Notes under the pieces: generated by a model
Seen by the model: only the letters and a program-made list of their open reading frames with translations
The model's database searches: none
Told to the model about the DNA's origin: nothing
Assembly (NCBI RefSeq): GCF_000298215.1
Contig: NZ_BAHD01000004.1
Location: 1-64,000, forward strand
Length of the DNA stretch: 64,000 nt
Direction of reading: 5' to 3'
Origin: Kineosphaera limosa NBRC 100340
GTDB lineage: Bacteria; Actinomycetota; Actinomycetes; Actinomycetales; Dermatophilaceae
Made by a program: the position numbers and the translations under genes
Shown here: positions 8,449 through 17,186 of the stretch, one piece after another
Position numbering within the stretch: the first letter of the stretch is position 1
Layout: every line of letters begins with the position of its first letter

Positions 8449-9189
8449 GTGGCCGGCGCCGCGAAAGGAGCCTGGCAACCCGTTGCCCAGGCCAAGGCCT
8501 ACGAGCTGGTCGTCGACCGGATCGAGGAGCAGATCCTCTCCGGCGCCCTGCGCGTCGGCGACCGATTGCCGGCCGAGCGCGACCTCGCCTCGATGCTCGG
8601 GGTCAGCCGGGCCGCGGTCCGCGAGGCCATCCGCTCCCTGGAGGCCCAGGGGGTGCTCACCTCCGCGGTCGGGGTCGGGCGCGACGGCGGTACCACGATC
8701 AGCTCCCTCCCGAGTCAGGCGTTGACCAGGTTCCTGCGGTTGCATGTGGCGCTGGCCAACTTCCCGATGCCCGATGTCATCGAGGCCCGGGTCATGCTCG
8801 AGCGCGGCAGCGTGCGCCTGGCCAGCCGGCACGCGAACCCCGAGCAGCTCGCCCAACTGCGGGCCCTCATGGAGGCGATGGCGGCGCCGGAGCTGCCGCG
8901 CGAGCAGTTCAACGAACTGGACTTCGAGTTCCACATCGCGCTGGCCCAGGCGGGCGGCAACACGCTCGTGGCCGACATGACCACCGCCATCCGCGCCTCG
9001 ATGCGCGCCCCGATCCTCGGTGCCTTCCACCGCAGTGGCGATTGGCCCACCCTTGCGGCCGCCCTGGACCGGGGGCACCGCGACATCCTCGCCGCGGTCG
9101 AAGCCGGCGACGGCGACACCGCCGCGGCGGCCGTCGAGGCGCACATCCGCGAGGCCTACGACCTGCTGCTGTACTCCCGCGACGAGTGA
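8449..9189 (+). CDS. lldR: FadR-family (GntR/FCD) regulator of lactate utilisation
   Basis: 246 residues from a GTG preceded by GGAGAGGG. Residues about 20-85 are a GntR winged helix (LPAERDLASMLGVSRAAVREAI); residues about 95-240 form an FCD ligand-binding domain with the expected helix pattern and histidines (FEFHIALAQAGGN, DRGHRDIL) that usually bind a metal and a carboxylate effector. Position opposite lldP-lutABC with a TGGTCAGACCA site between them points to a lactate-responsive repressor. The symbol lldR is by analogy; it could also be called lutR. Confidence 0.85.
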   Translation: MAGAAKGAWQPVAQAKAYELVVDRIEEQILSGALRVGDRLPAERDLASMLGVSRAAVREAIRSLEAQGVLTSAVGVGRDGGTTISSLPSQALTRFLRLHVALANFPMPDVIEARVMLERGSVRLASRHANPEQLAQLRALMEAMAAPELPREQFNELDFEFHIALAQAGGNTLVADMTTAIRASMRAPILGAFHRSGDWPTLAAALDRGHRDILAAVEAGDGDTAAAAVEAHIREAYDLLLYSRDE

Positions 9190-9241
9190 GCGCGGGTCGA
9201 ATGACCGCACGGGATCACAGAGTCCAGCTACGGTCACGACC

Positions 9242-9355
9242 ATGGCGAGCGGCGGCGAGCACCGCAAGAGCGCGACCGCTGCGGTCTACGCAGTGGGCGT
9301 GGCAGAAGAGTTGGCGCGCGGCGACGAGGCCTTCGCGCTGCGCCTCGTGCGGTGA
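9242..9355 (+). CDS. Small ORF of unknown function, possibly a gene remnant
   Basis: 37 codons from ATG 9242 to TGA, with strongly GC-rich third positions and a helix-like C-terminus (AEELARGDEAFALRLVR). No clear Shine-Dalgarno sequence is present. It lies between the regulator gene and the convergent thioredoxin gene. It may be a real small protein, the start of a truncated gene (coding-like sequence continues past the stop), or chance. I recognise no family. Confidence 0.25.
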   Translation: MASGGEHRKSATAAVYAVGVAEELARGDEAFALRLVR

Positions 9356-9375
9356 GCTGATCGGGAGTCGCGGCG

Positions 9376-10047
9376 TCACTGAATCTGGGTCAGCACCTGT
9401 TCGATCTTCTCCTCCGAGACGATGCCGACGTGGGTGGCCCGCAACACCCCTTGGCGGTCGATGAAGAAGTGCGCCGGGATGCCCATGACGCGGTAGTTCG
9501 CCGCCAGCGCGGTCTGGGGATCCGGCACGTGCGCGAACGTCAGCCCCAGCCGGTCGGCGAACTGCTGCACGGTCAGGGTGTCCTCGGAAAGGTAGACGGC
9601 GACGACGGCCAGGCCATCCGGGTCGGCGGCGGCGTGGGCCGCCTGGATGTCGGGCGCCTCCACGCGGCAAGCCGAGCACCACGAGGCGCCGAACGTCAGC
9701 CACACCGGTCGGCCGCGCAGGGATGCCAGCGAGATCTCCGCGCCCTTCGTGGAGCGCACCGTGAAGTCCGGGGCGCTCTGCTCGAGCGCCGGCGCCGGGC
9801 CGGTTCCGCCGGTAAGTTGCACCGCCTCCACACCGCCCTGGGGGCCGGCCGCCGGGTCTGAGCCGGGGCGCACGAGGTAGGCCCCGACGGTCACCAGCAG
9901 CGCGGTCACGGCGAGCACCGCGATCGTGCCCGTGCGGCTGCCGCGCAGCTTGGCCCGCCAGTCCTTCTGGGGGACCGGGTCGCCGGCCTCGTCCGCGGCC
10001 GGAGGGGAGGGCCGGCCGGAGGCGGAGGTGTCCAGGTCGTTGGTCAT
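9376..10047 (-). CDS. TlpA/ResA-like membrane-anchored thioredoxin
   Basis: 223 residues. One N-terminal membrane anchor (about 41-59) is followed by an extracytoplasmic redoxin domain (about 88-223) with the active site W-CSAC (Cys124, Cys127) and a cis-Pro region GIPAHFFID. ResA/CcsX-type proteins reduce the CXXCH disulfide of apocytochrome c so that haem can be attached. Here it closes the ccdA-resB-ccsB-tlpA run and so very probably serves maturation of the NrfH and NrfA cytochromes. The distance to ccsB is 9 bp. Confidence 0.88.
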   Translation of the reverse strand: MTNDLDTSASGRPSPPAADEAGDPVPQKDWRAKLRGSRTGTIAVLAVTALLVTVGAYLVRPGSDPAAGPQGGVEAVQLTGGTGPAPALEQSAPDFTVRSTKGAEISLASLRGRPVWLTFGASWCSACRVEAPDIQAAHAAADPDGLAVVAVYLSEDTLTVQQFADRLGLTFAHVPDPQTALAANYRVMGIPAHFFIDRQGVLRATHVGIVSEEKIEQVLTQIQ

Positions 10048-10056
10048 CGCCGTGCC

Positions 10057-11028
10057 TCAGGCGTAGGAGTGCAGGCCACCGAGAAAAAGGTTGCCGAAGT
10101 AGGTGAACAGGATCGCGACGAAGCCCAGGATCAGCAGCCACGCGGCGCGCTCACCGCGCCAGTCGCGGGCGACGCGGGCGTGCAGGTAGGCGCCGTAGAT
10201 GAGCCAGGTGACCAGGGCCGCGGTCTCCTTGGGGTCCCAGCTCCAGTAGCGGCCCCAGGCGACATTGGCCCAGACCGCCCCGAGGATGATCATGACCGTC
10301 AGCAGCGGGTAGGTGACGATCGCGGAGCGGTAGCCGATCTCGTCGAGCAGTTGCCGACTCGGCAGACCGCGCCCGCGCACGTGCGGATGCACCAGGTACA
10401 TGACGGCCGCGCCGAACGCGACCGCTCCGGCACCGTAGGCCAGCACGGCGCAGGCCACGTGGATCGTCAACATCAGGTTGTTGTGCAACGCCGGTACAAG
10501 CGGCCGCACCTGCGCCTCGACCGTGTCGGCGTAGATGAGCATCGCCAACGCGACAGGCAACACGACGAGCCCGAGCATGCGCACCCGGTAACGCCACGCG
10601 AACAGCACGTAGGCCACGAGGATCCCCCAGGAGAACGCGACCGCGAACTCGTGCTGGTTGGCCCACGGCCCGTGCCCCGTGGTGATGGCGCGGGTGACGA
10701 GGTTGATGCTCAGGAAGATCGCGGCTAACTGCACGACCTTCTCGGCGTACCAGACGAGTCCGAAGGGCCGGTCGCTGGACCCCGCACCGCGGTCCGGGTC
10801 GTAGCCGACGACCGCGTCGAGCGGGTTGCCGAACTCATCGACCGCCTCCGGGCCAGTACCGGAGCCGGGGGTTGCGGGTCCGCCGGCCATGGCGTGGGAG
10901 CGGGGGCGTTGGGTCGAGCGGTCCTCCTCGTGCCGGCGATAGCGCACGGCGATGACGACGTGGGCCACGACGGCGATCGCGACCAGCCCGGTGGCCGCCA
11001 GGAGGGCGTATTGCGAGATGTCGAACAT
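10057..11028 (-). CDS. ccsB: Cytochrome c biogenesis protein CcsB/CcsA (haem handling, System II)
   Basis: 323 residues starting MFDISQYALL; the longer frame to 11319 is a shadow of resB. About eight membrane helices and the tryptophan-rich haem-binding motif WGRYWSWDPKE, diagnostic of the CcsA/CcmC/CcmF superfamily, lie in the C-terminal half. With ResB it forms the System II cytochrome c synthase that exports haem and ligates it to CXXCH motifs. It begins 11 bp after resB. Confidence 0.93.
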   Translation of the reverse strand: MFDISQYALLAATGLVAIAVVAHVVIAVRYRRHEEDRSTQRPRSHAMAGGPATPGSGTGPEAVDEFGNPLDAVVGYDPDRGAGSSDRPFGLVWYAEKVVQLAAIFLSINLVTRAITTGHGPWANQHEFAVAFSWGILVAYVLFAWRYRVRMLGLVVLPVALAMLIYADTVEAQVRPLVPALHNNLMLTIHVACAVLAYGAGAVAFGAAVMYLVHPHVRGRGLPSRQLLDEIGYRSAIVTYPLLTVMIILGAVWANVAWGRYWSWDPKETAALVTWLIYGAYLHARVARDWRGERAAWLLILGFVAILFTYFGNLFLGGLHSYA

Positions 11029-11039
11029 GTCCAGACCTT

Positions 11040-12653
11040 TCAGCCGGGGCGGTGGGTGGAGCTGGGCAGGTGGGCCGGATCCGCCGGGCCGGTGCGGCCG
11101 CGGGACTGCGCCACGACCTGAGCGACCATGCGGCGGAAGCGGCGTTCGTAGCCGATGTCGAAGCGGTCGGCGGAGGCGATGCGCACCCGCGACCGCGGCG
11201 CGCCCGGCACGTAGGAGGGATGGCCGGGTTCGATCGGGCGGACCCGTACCCACAGGCGGCGCTGCTTGACGAAGAACGTCAGCAGGAAGCCCACGGACAT
11301 CAGGCCTGCACCGATCCACACGACGATCGCGCCCCGGTCACGGGCCACCGACAGCCCGGTGAACTGACGCTCGCGGTGAAACGTGACGTTGAGTCCCTCG
11401 ACCTGCGAAGTGGAGCCCTGGTCCAACAGCGCGGAATCGGTGCGTTCGGTGGCCTCGACGGGCACGGCGTCGACCTGTACCTGGCCCGGCGCGACCAGTG
11501 CGTCGAGCCGACCGGAGGCGGCGGTGATGATCCACAGCTTCATGCCGTGCTCGGGCAGGGTCACCGAGCCGAAGACGTGCCGCTCGTCGTCGGTCGTGTA
11601 CTGCAGCGGCACCCCGCCGTCGAAGAGCACGGTGCCGGTTGTGTCAGTGATCCGCATCATCGCGGCGATGCCGAAGTAGGACTGGTAGATCATCACGCCG
11701 TCGTAGGCCAGCGGAGTGTTGACGCGGATCTCCTGGCGCGCGACCTGCCGGCCGCCGTCGAACAAGGTGATGTCGGAGACGAAGTCCATCGGCTGGCCGT
11801 CGGGGTGGTAGCTGTCGCTGAACGAGTTGACCTGGATCGTCAGGTCGGTGTCCTGCCCGACGGCCCGGCTCTGCCCCACGGTCACCGGAAACTCGTTGAG
11901 GCGGAATCCGAGGGCGGAGGTGATGAGCACCCCGAGCAGGATGACGACGAAGGCGGTGTGCGCGACGAGCGTGGAGAACGGGGCGTACCTGAAGCGGTCG
12001 GCGTAGCTGGACCGCTGCGGGTCCTTGGGGTTGCTCAGGATGCGGTAGTGGTGGGCGCGCAGCACGTCCTCGACGCCGGCTCGGGCCTGCTCGGGGGTGC
12101 CGGCGACGACGACATCCGCTCGGAGGCCGGCGTGGTCGAAGAAGCGTTCGCCGGCATGGGTGTGCGGGTGCATCGAGCGCTGCCACAGTTGCGGGCAGCG
12201 GTGCGCGGTGCACGCGATGATGCTCAGCGTCAGCATGATCGTGGTGATCTTGAACCACCACGATGCGAAGACGTGGTAGAAGCCCAGCGTCGCCAGGATG
12301 TCCGTCCAGCCGCCGTAGCGCGGGCGGTTGCGGTCGATCCACGAGGCGTAGGCCTCCGGGTCGCCACGCACCCCGTCGGGCGACTGCTGGATCATCGTGC
12401 CGACCAGCGTCAGGAACGCCATGAACAGGATGATCGCGATGGCCGTCTGCTTGTTGTAGAAGAACGCCACAGTCTTGCGGGCGATCCGGTGCAGCAGGCT
12501 TGAGCCACGCTTGCGGGGACCGCGGCCGCCGCCGCGCCGCGCGGTCGGTGGCGGCGGGGGTGTCTGGGGTGGCGGCGCCCCGGGACCGGAGCGCGAGTCG
12601 TCGATGGTGCGGGCGAGCACCTGCGGGCCGGCCAGGTCGACGGATCGGGTCAT
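11040..12653 (-). CDS. resB: ResB-like cytochrome c synthase subunit
   Basis: 537 residues from ATG 12653. A proline-rich cytoplasmic N-terminus (about 1-60) leads into three membrane helices, a large extracytoplasmic domain (about 210-455, including FRYAPFSTLVAHTAFVVILL and YDGVMIYQSYFGIA) and a last helix followed by a cytoplasmic tail. This is the ResB/Ccs1 architecture. It partners CcsB in haem ligation. The gene lies between ccdA and ccsB in the nitrite-ammonification locus. Confidence 0.92.
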   Translation of the reverse strand: MTRSVDLAGPQVLARTIDDSRSGPGAPPPQTPPPPPTARRGGGRGPRKRGSSLLHRIARKTVAFFYNKQTAIAIILFMAFLTLVGTMIQQSPDGVRGDPEAYASWIDRNRPRYGGWTDILATLGFYHVFASWWFKITTIMLTLSIIACTAHRCPQLWQRSMHPHTHAGERFFDHAGLRADVVVAGTPEQARAGVEDVLRAHHYRILSNPKDPQRSSYADRFRYAPFSTLVAHTAFVVILLGVLITSALGFRLNEFPVTVGQSRAVGQDTDLTIQVNSFSDSYHPDGQPMDFVSDITLFDGGRQVARQEIRVNTPLAYDGVMIYQSYFGIAAMMRITDTTGTVLFDGGVPLQYTTDDERHVFGSVTLPEHGMKLWIITAASGRLDALVAPGQVQVDAVPVEATERTDSALLDQGSTSQVEGLNVTFHRERQFTGLSVARDRGAIVVWIGAGLMSVGFLLTFFVKQRRLWVRVRPIEPGHPSYVPGAPRSRVRIASADRFDIGYERRFRRMVAQVVAQSRGRTGPADPAHLPSSTHRPG

Positions 12654-12664
12654 CGTCACGTTCC

Positions 12665-13555
12665 TCACAGACCGTAGGTGGGCAGCAGGCCGGTGAGCCG
12701 GCCGAAGAGATCGGCAATCATCGCGAACCCGAGCAGCACGAGCAGGCCGCCGCTGATCAGGCTCACGGTGGTGTGGTGCCCGGCGAGCGCGCGCATGCGG
12801 CGCTGCACCGCGTGGGCGCCCAGGGTGACCAGCACGAACGGAATGCCCAGGCCCAGGCAGTAGGCGAGCAGCAACACAATCCCCTGGCCCAGACTGTCTC
12901 CGGTCGACGCGAGCCCGATCACGGCGCCGAGGGTGGGGCCGATGCAGGGGGTCCACCCGGCCCCGAAGGCCAAACCCATGAGCAGCGAGCGGCGGTAGCT
13001 GGGACGCAGGGCCGCCGGGGCGGGAACGCCGGGCGGAGCAGCGGTCGCGACGGTGTCGGGGCGCTGCCCGCCGCGAGTCTCCGGGTGGCCGAGCGTTCCC
13101 CGGGGGTGGCCAGGGGAGTCACCGGCCGCCCGCAATACCGTGCTCATCGGCACGCGCACCTGACGACGCAGGAACGGCAGCTCGATGAGGCCCGCCACGT
13201 GCAGGCCCAGGACGACGATGACGACGCCGCCGACGATCCGCAGGGTGCCGCGGTAGGGGCCCAGCACGTGACCGAGCAGGCCGACCGAGGCCCAGACAGC
13301 GACGAACACGAGCGTGAAGCCGAGGACGAACACGACGGCCTGGGCCGCCGCGGCCCGGCGCAGTTGCCGCATCCGTGCCGCCGCGAGGTGATCGTCGATC
13401 CGCGACTCGGCGCTCCCCGCGGCCAACGCCTCCGCCTGCCCACCCATGAGGTAACTGACGAAGACCGGCACCACGGGTAGGAAGCACGGGGAGGCGAAGG
13501 ACAGCACCCCGGCGGCCACCACGAGCGGCAGCGCGAGGAGCGTCGAGGCGATCAT
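12665..13555 (-). CDS. ccdA: CcdA-type thiol:disulfide transporter
   Basis: 296 residues with six membrane helices and the paired cysteines of the family, one in SFASPCFLPVVPV near the N-terminus and one in GAGWTPCIGPTLG. It carries reducing equivalents from cytoplasmic thioredoxin to extracytoplasmic TlpA/ResA. Unusual is a long hydrophilic loop (about 148-190, Gly/Pro/Arg rich) between helices 3 and 4. The gene lies 6 bp after the TPR gene and 11 bp before resB. Confidence 0.92.
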   Translation of the reverse strand: MIASTLLALPLVVAAGVLSFASPCFLPVVPVFVSYLMGGQAEALAAGSAESRIDDHLAAARMRQLRRAAAAQAVVFVLGFTLVFVAVWASVGLLGHVLGPYRGTLRIVGGVVIVVLGLHVAGLIELPFLRRQVRVPMSTVLRAAGDSPGHPRGTLGHPETRGGQRPDTVATAAPPGVPAPAALRPSYRRSLLMGLAFGAGWTPCIGPTLGAVIGLASTGDSLGQGIVLLLAYCLGLGIPFVLVTLGAHAVQRRMRALAGHHTTVSLISGGLLVLLGFAMIADLFGRLTGLLPTYGL

Positions 13556-13561
13556 CGCGGG

Positions 13562-14575
13562 CTACTTGGTCGTGGAGGGTTCGGGCACGGTGCTCGGCGT
13601 GGCGGCCGGGCTCGTGGCGCCGGAGACCGGCGGGTGATTGGCGGGCATTCTGGCCATCCGCTCCAGGTGCGCCGTGGCGGTCTTGGCGATCTGAGAGCCG
13701 GGGGCGAGCTCGGCGACCTTGGTCCACTCGGCCTCCGCTGCCTTGACGTCGGCGGGAGTCTTGGACAGGTACAAGAAGCCCAGGTCGTAGTGCGCTTCAG
13801 CCACCTTGGGGTCGATGCGCAGCACCTCGCGCCATTCCTTCTCGGCCGCCGCCATGTTGCCCTGGTTGAACAGGCTGGCGCCCAGGGCCAGGCGGGCGTC
13901 GGTGTCGTTCGGGGTCACCTGCAGCACGGCCGTCTGCCAGTGAGCCGCCTGGGAGTAGTCCGCGGCCTGCACGTACATGTTGGCCAACTCCCGCATGGCG
14001 TCGGTGTCCTTGGCGTCGGCGGCCACCTTGGCCGCCAGCGCCTGGATAGCCTTGGGGTCGATCGGGATCGGGGTCTGGCCCATGCCCATCCCGGCCGCCA
14101 TGCCCTGCCCGCCGCGTGAGCCCATGTTCTGGTTCATGCCGGTGGCGGCCGCCTCCTGCTCGGCGGTGGAGGCCCGGTCGCCGAGCTGATACACCCCGAA
14201 CAGCACCCCAAGGACGATGACGACCAGCGCCATCACGGTGACCGGGGTGTTGGATTTCCGGGGTGCCGGCTGATACTGCACCGGCGGCGGCTCGCCGATG
14301 TCGCCGAGATCGCGCAGCGCCAAGGGGATGGCGTCGGCGGCCGCGCCGTCGGCGGTCAGGGCCGCATGGGCGACCTTGGCCGTGCGTTGTTGTTCCAGCG
14401 CCCAGGCGCGCAACGGCTGCGGCGCGTGCTCCAGATAGCGCAACAGGTCGTCGTGCAGCGCGTCGAGCTCGGCGTCGGTGATCTTGTGATCGACGCCGAA
14501 CCAGGCGCGTAGCCGCCCGTCCAGATCCGAGGAGGTGTCGCGCGGCTCGGCCCCGCCTGCTGCACCCGTGGTCAT
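13562..14575 (-). CDS. Membrane-anchored TPR protein of the cytochrome c maturation operon
   Basis: 337 residues from ATG 14575 (AGGAG eleven bases upstream); the longer frame to 14878 is non-coding upstream sequence. An N-terminal cytoplasmic segment is followed by one membrane helix (about 112-132), a Met/Gly-rich linker and TPR repeats (about 165-310; ANMYVQAADYSQAAHWQ and ASLFNQGNMAAAEKEW), with a Pro/Ser/Thr-rich tail. CcmH/CycH-like TPR domains hold apocytochrome c for haem ligation. First gene of the maturation operon, so a chaperone for NrfA/NrfH is the natural inference. Confidence 0.75.
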   Translation of the reverse strand: MTTGAAGGAEPRDTSSDLDGRLRAWFGVDHKITDAELDALHDDLLRYLEHAPQPLRAWALEQQRTAKVAHAALTADGAAADAIPLALRDLGDIGEPPPVQYQPAPRKSNTPVTVMALVVIVLGVLFGVYQLGDRASTAEQEAAATGMNQNMGSRGGQGMAAGMGMGQTPIPIDPKAIQALAAKVAADAKDTDAMRELANMYVQAADYSQAAHWQTAVLQVTPNDTDARLALGASLFNQGNMAAAEKEWREVLRIDPKVAEAHYDLGFLYLSKTPADVKAAEAEWTKVAELAPGSQIAKTATAHLERMARMPANHPPVSGATSPAATPSTVPEPSTTK

Positions 14576-14911
14576 GCCAATCCCTGCTCCTTCTTTCGCG
14601 GCCCTGCGAAATGTCGGTGCGAATGTGCTGCCCACCCACCCTCGCCGCGTCGTGCGGGCGCAACAATCCACCGGAGGGCATGGGCGGGGTAGACCTCTAT
14701 CGACCGCCGGGGGTACCGACCAGTCCATCGGGCGGTACATCAGGCGGGTACAGCGCGATCGGCCCGACGCGGGCCCGCACCGTGAAGCGGCGGTGCCGGG
14801 AGCATGCATCCCGACACCGCCGCCTTCTTCACGGGCCGCCACAGGGGCCACTGTGGGCCCGTGGTCCTGCATCGTCACCGTCGGGTGAGCCGCCCCCGCC
14901 GGTGACCGCTC
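14576..14911. other. Gene-free interval between nrfA and the maturation operon
   Basis: 336 bp without a convincing gene. It holds the nrfA-side hairpin (14780-14833), and closer to the TPR gene the likely promoter of the maturation operon. A CTCTATC element at 14695-14701 (GATAGAG on the other strand) also occurs in the nrfH upstream region. No coding-like frame stands out from the GC background. Confidence 0.6.
14780..14833 (-). terminator. Long imperfect hairpin downstream of nrfA
   Basis: CCGTGAAG and CGGCGGTG on the left pair with CACCGCCG and CTTCACGG on the right, with a small bulge, capped by a GCATGC-centred loop. The structure lies about 80 bp past the nrfA stop and is a probable terminator or mRNA 3'-stabilising structure that separates nrfHA from the maturation genes. 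Confidence 0.6.
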
Positions 14912-16482
14912 TCACGGTGTACCGGTGGCCCCGGGCGTGCCCGCAGGGCTCGGGGGTGCCGTGACCGTCGGGGTCGCCGGCGGGGTCGGTGTGGCCGTCG
15001 CGTTCGCCGGTTTGGGGCTGGGGGCCGGGCCGCTCTGGTCGGGCCCGTCCAGCTCCGCCGGCTCGGTCACCGTGCCCGCCAGCGCCGCCTGGCCCTTGCG
15101 CGCCGCGTCGATGGCGTCGGCGAAGATGCGACCGGACTCGGCCGGCGCGTGGAACCCGTAGGAGTTCTCCGAGTACAGGTAGTCGATGAAGAAGCTCGCC
15201 TTGCGGTGGTAGCTGCGGGCGACTTCGATGCGCTTGGCTTCGGTGCCGTCGGTCTGCGCCTTCTCCAGGTCGGTGATGAGCGCCAGCAGCGAATCCATCG
15301 CCACATCGCGGCTGTGGATGAATCGGTCCTGAATGGTCTTGACTCGGCTGTTCAGGTCGTCTTCGGACACGCTGTGGCAGGACTGGCAGGCATTGTTGAC
15401 CATGAGCAGCGGGCTGCGAATGTGGTGGTCGGTGAGTTTGACCGCTCCCTCCCGCTTGTACGGCATGTGGCAGTCGGCGCAGCCCACGCCGGCGGCGGCG
15501 TGGATGCCTTGCTGGGAGAGGTCGAACTCGGGGTGCTGAGCCTTGAGCATCTTGGTGCCCGTGGAGGGATAGACCCAGTCGATGTGATCGGTGGAGTCGG
15601 CCATGATCGAATCGACCGTCAGGCCCTTGCCCCACGGGAAGGTCAGCGTCTTGCTCTCGCCCTCGAGTAGTACTCGACGTGGCATTGCGCACAGACGAAC
15701 GTACGCATCTCCGCCGGGGTGGCGTCGCGGTTCACGTCGTAATCGGTGACGCCCTCATGTGCCTTGAGTTTTTTCATGCCTTCGGCGAATGCGGGGCGGG
15801 TGATGCGTAGTTCCATGGTGGTGGCGTCGTGGCAGTCGATGCAGGCGACCGGGTGCTCGGCGAGCTTGGTGGCCTCTTCGTAGGGCATCTTGTTCATGAT
15901 CTCGAAGCCCTTGTTGATGTCGCCGTCGCCGAGTTGCTTCATGACGGGGTAGGTGGAGGCGTGGCAGTTCAGGCACACGCCAGGCTGGTTGAACTCCAGC
16001 ACGCGGCGCGTCAGCCGCTGGTCCTCGAGCATGTAGGCGTGCCCGCGAGCCTCGCGGTAGGCCACGGAGAACGGGTACCCGGTCCACATCGTCACCAGCC
16101 GCGGATCGTGCTCCAGGCGACTCTCGGTGGCGGTCCGCGTGGTGCCGTCCGCCATCGTCACCTGCACGGGTTTGGAGCCCCCGTGATCCGTGGGGACCAT
16201 TTCGCTGGTCGCCTGCCACATCTGGTAATGCAGCGGGAAGTTCTTGCCCCATTCCGCCGGATCGTAGCTCTCGTCGGTCAGCTGTACCGTCTGGAAGGCG
16301 AACTGTTCGCCCTCGTGCCGACGTTCCAGAATGTTGACCAGCAGCGCGGTCATGCCCATCGTGACCAGGGCCACGACCAGCACGCTGCCGAGCAGCACAA
16401 GTCGTCGGCGGTTTCGGTGCGAACGATTCGTCTCGGGCGCCTTGGGTGCCGGCGTTGACCCGTTGTTCGTGGATTCGCTCAT
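14912..16482 (-). pseudogene. nrfA: Cytochrome c nitrite reductase NrfA, split by a one-base deletion
   Basis: Two frames together make a complete NrfA (about 523 residues). The first (stop at 15643) has a signal anchor (about 28-52), haem sites CLNCH, CIDCH and CAQCH and the conserved VEYY; the second (to 14912) has EGESKTLTFPWGKG, haem sites CADCH and CQSCH and a Pro/Thr-rich tail. At about 15671 the DNA reads TACTAC-TC-GAG; one added base restores a codon NTC (Phe if T) and the family motif YYFEGE. NrfA reduces nitrite to ammonium. The first haem site is CXXCH, not CXXCK. Start ATG 16482 has AGGTGA five bases upstream. Could be a sequencing error. Confidence 0.88.
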
Positions 16483-16491
16483 ACTCCTCAC

Positions 16492-16965
16492 CTACAGATG
16501 GCCGACGTTGCGGTGACAGGCCACGCACGACTGCGTCGTGCTGTGGACGCGGGGGGCGCGCATGTCCGAGGTGATGTCCGCGTGGCAGTACAGGCACGCG
16601 TTCTCGGTCACCTCGAGGTTGTGCGGCTTGATGCGGATGTTGTCGGGAAAGTCGCCCGTGGTCATGGCCAGCCCGTGGAAGAAGCCGTTCGTGGCTTTCG
16701 TGGCGTATTTTCCGACGATGTCGTGCGGAGCGTGGCAGTCGTTGCAGGTCGCCACTTTGCCGTGGCTGGAGGCCATCCAGCCGGCGTACTGATCGCGCAT
16801 CGTGTGGCAGTTGATGCAGGCCTGCGGATCGTTCGTCAGGTACGAGGCGCCGTTGGCATAGCCGAACGTGAACACGCCCACCCCCAGCAGCGACCCGATG
16901 ACGAACACGGCCAGCCCAGCCAGTGCTCGTTTGGCCGTCAGAAACCCTCTGAGTGCGGACGTCAT
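16492..16965 (-). CDS. nrfH: NrfH tetrahaem quinol dehydrogenase
   Basis: 157 residues from ATG 16965 (upstream ATGs at 16983-17001 possible; GAGGG precedes 16965 suitably). One N-terminal membrane anchor (about 14-34) and four haem sites CINCH, CNDCH, CLYCH and CVACH, the NapC/NirT/NrfH pattern. It takes electrons from menaquinol and feeds NrfA on the outer face of the membrane. The stop lies 10 bp before the nrfA start, so the two are one operon. Confidence 0.95.
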   Translation of the reverse strand: MTSALRGFLTAKRALAGLAVFVIGSLLGVGVFTFGYANGASYLTNDPQACINCHTMRDQYAGWMASSHGKVATCNDCHAPHDIVGKYATKATNGFFHGLAMTTGDFPDNIRIKPHNLEVTENACLYCHADITSDMRAPRVHSTTQSCVACHRNVGHL

Positions 16966-17064
16966 ACGTGCTGCCCTCATCGCCATCCGACCTCGCTCCA
17001 CGTGCGCGCGACTGCGCTCCTTGTGCTCAGGCTCTACTCAGGCGCGGCGAAAGACCATCCGTCG

Positions 17065-17085
17065 GGGGATAGAGAGCGGGTATAG
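17065..17085. promoter_or_regulatory. Candidate regulator-binding repeat upstream of nrfH
   Basis: GGGGATAG (17065-17072) and GGGTATAG (17078-17085) form a direct repeat with 13-bp periodicity about 100 bp upstream of nrfH and just past the response-regulator gene. The GATAGAG core recurs in the upstream region of the maturation operon. A NarL-type site is a possibility only; no consensus for this regulator is known to me. Confidence 0.25.
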
Positions 17086-17186
17086 GCCGCTGCTGTGCCC
17101 CTGGGGAGCAGGCGGACGGACGCGGTACAGCGGCAAGCGGTCGACTGGCCGGGGGAATCAGTGGACTTGACGCGGAACGGGTCGCG

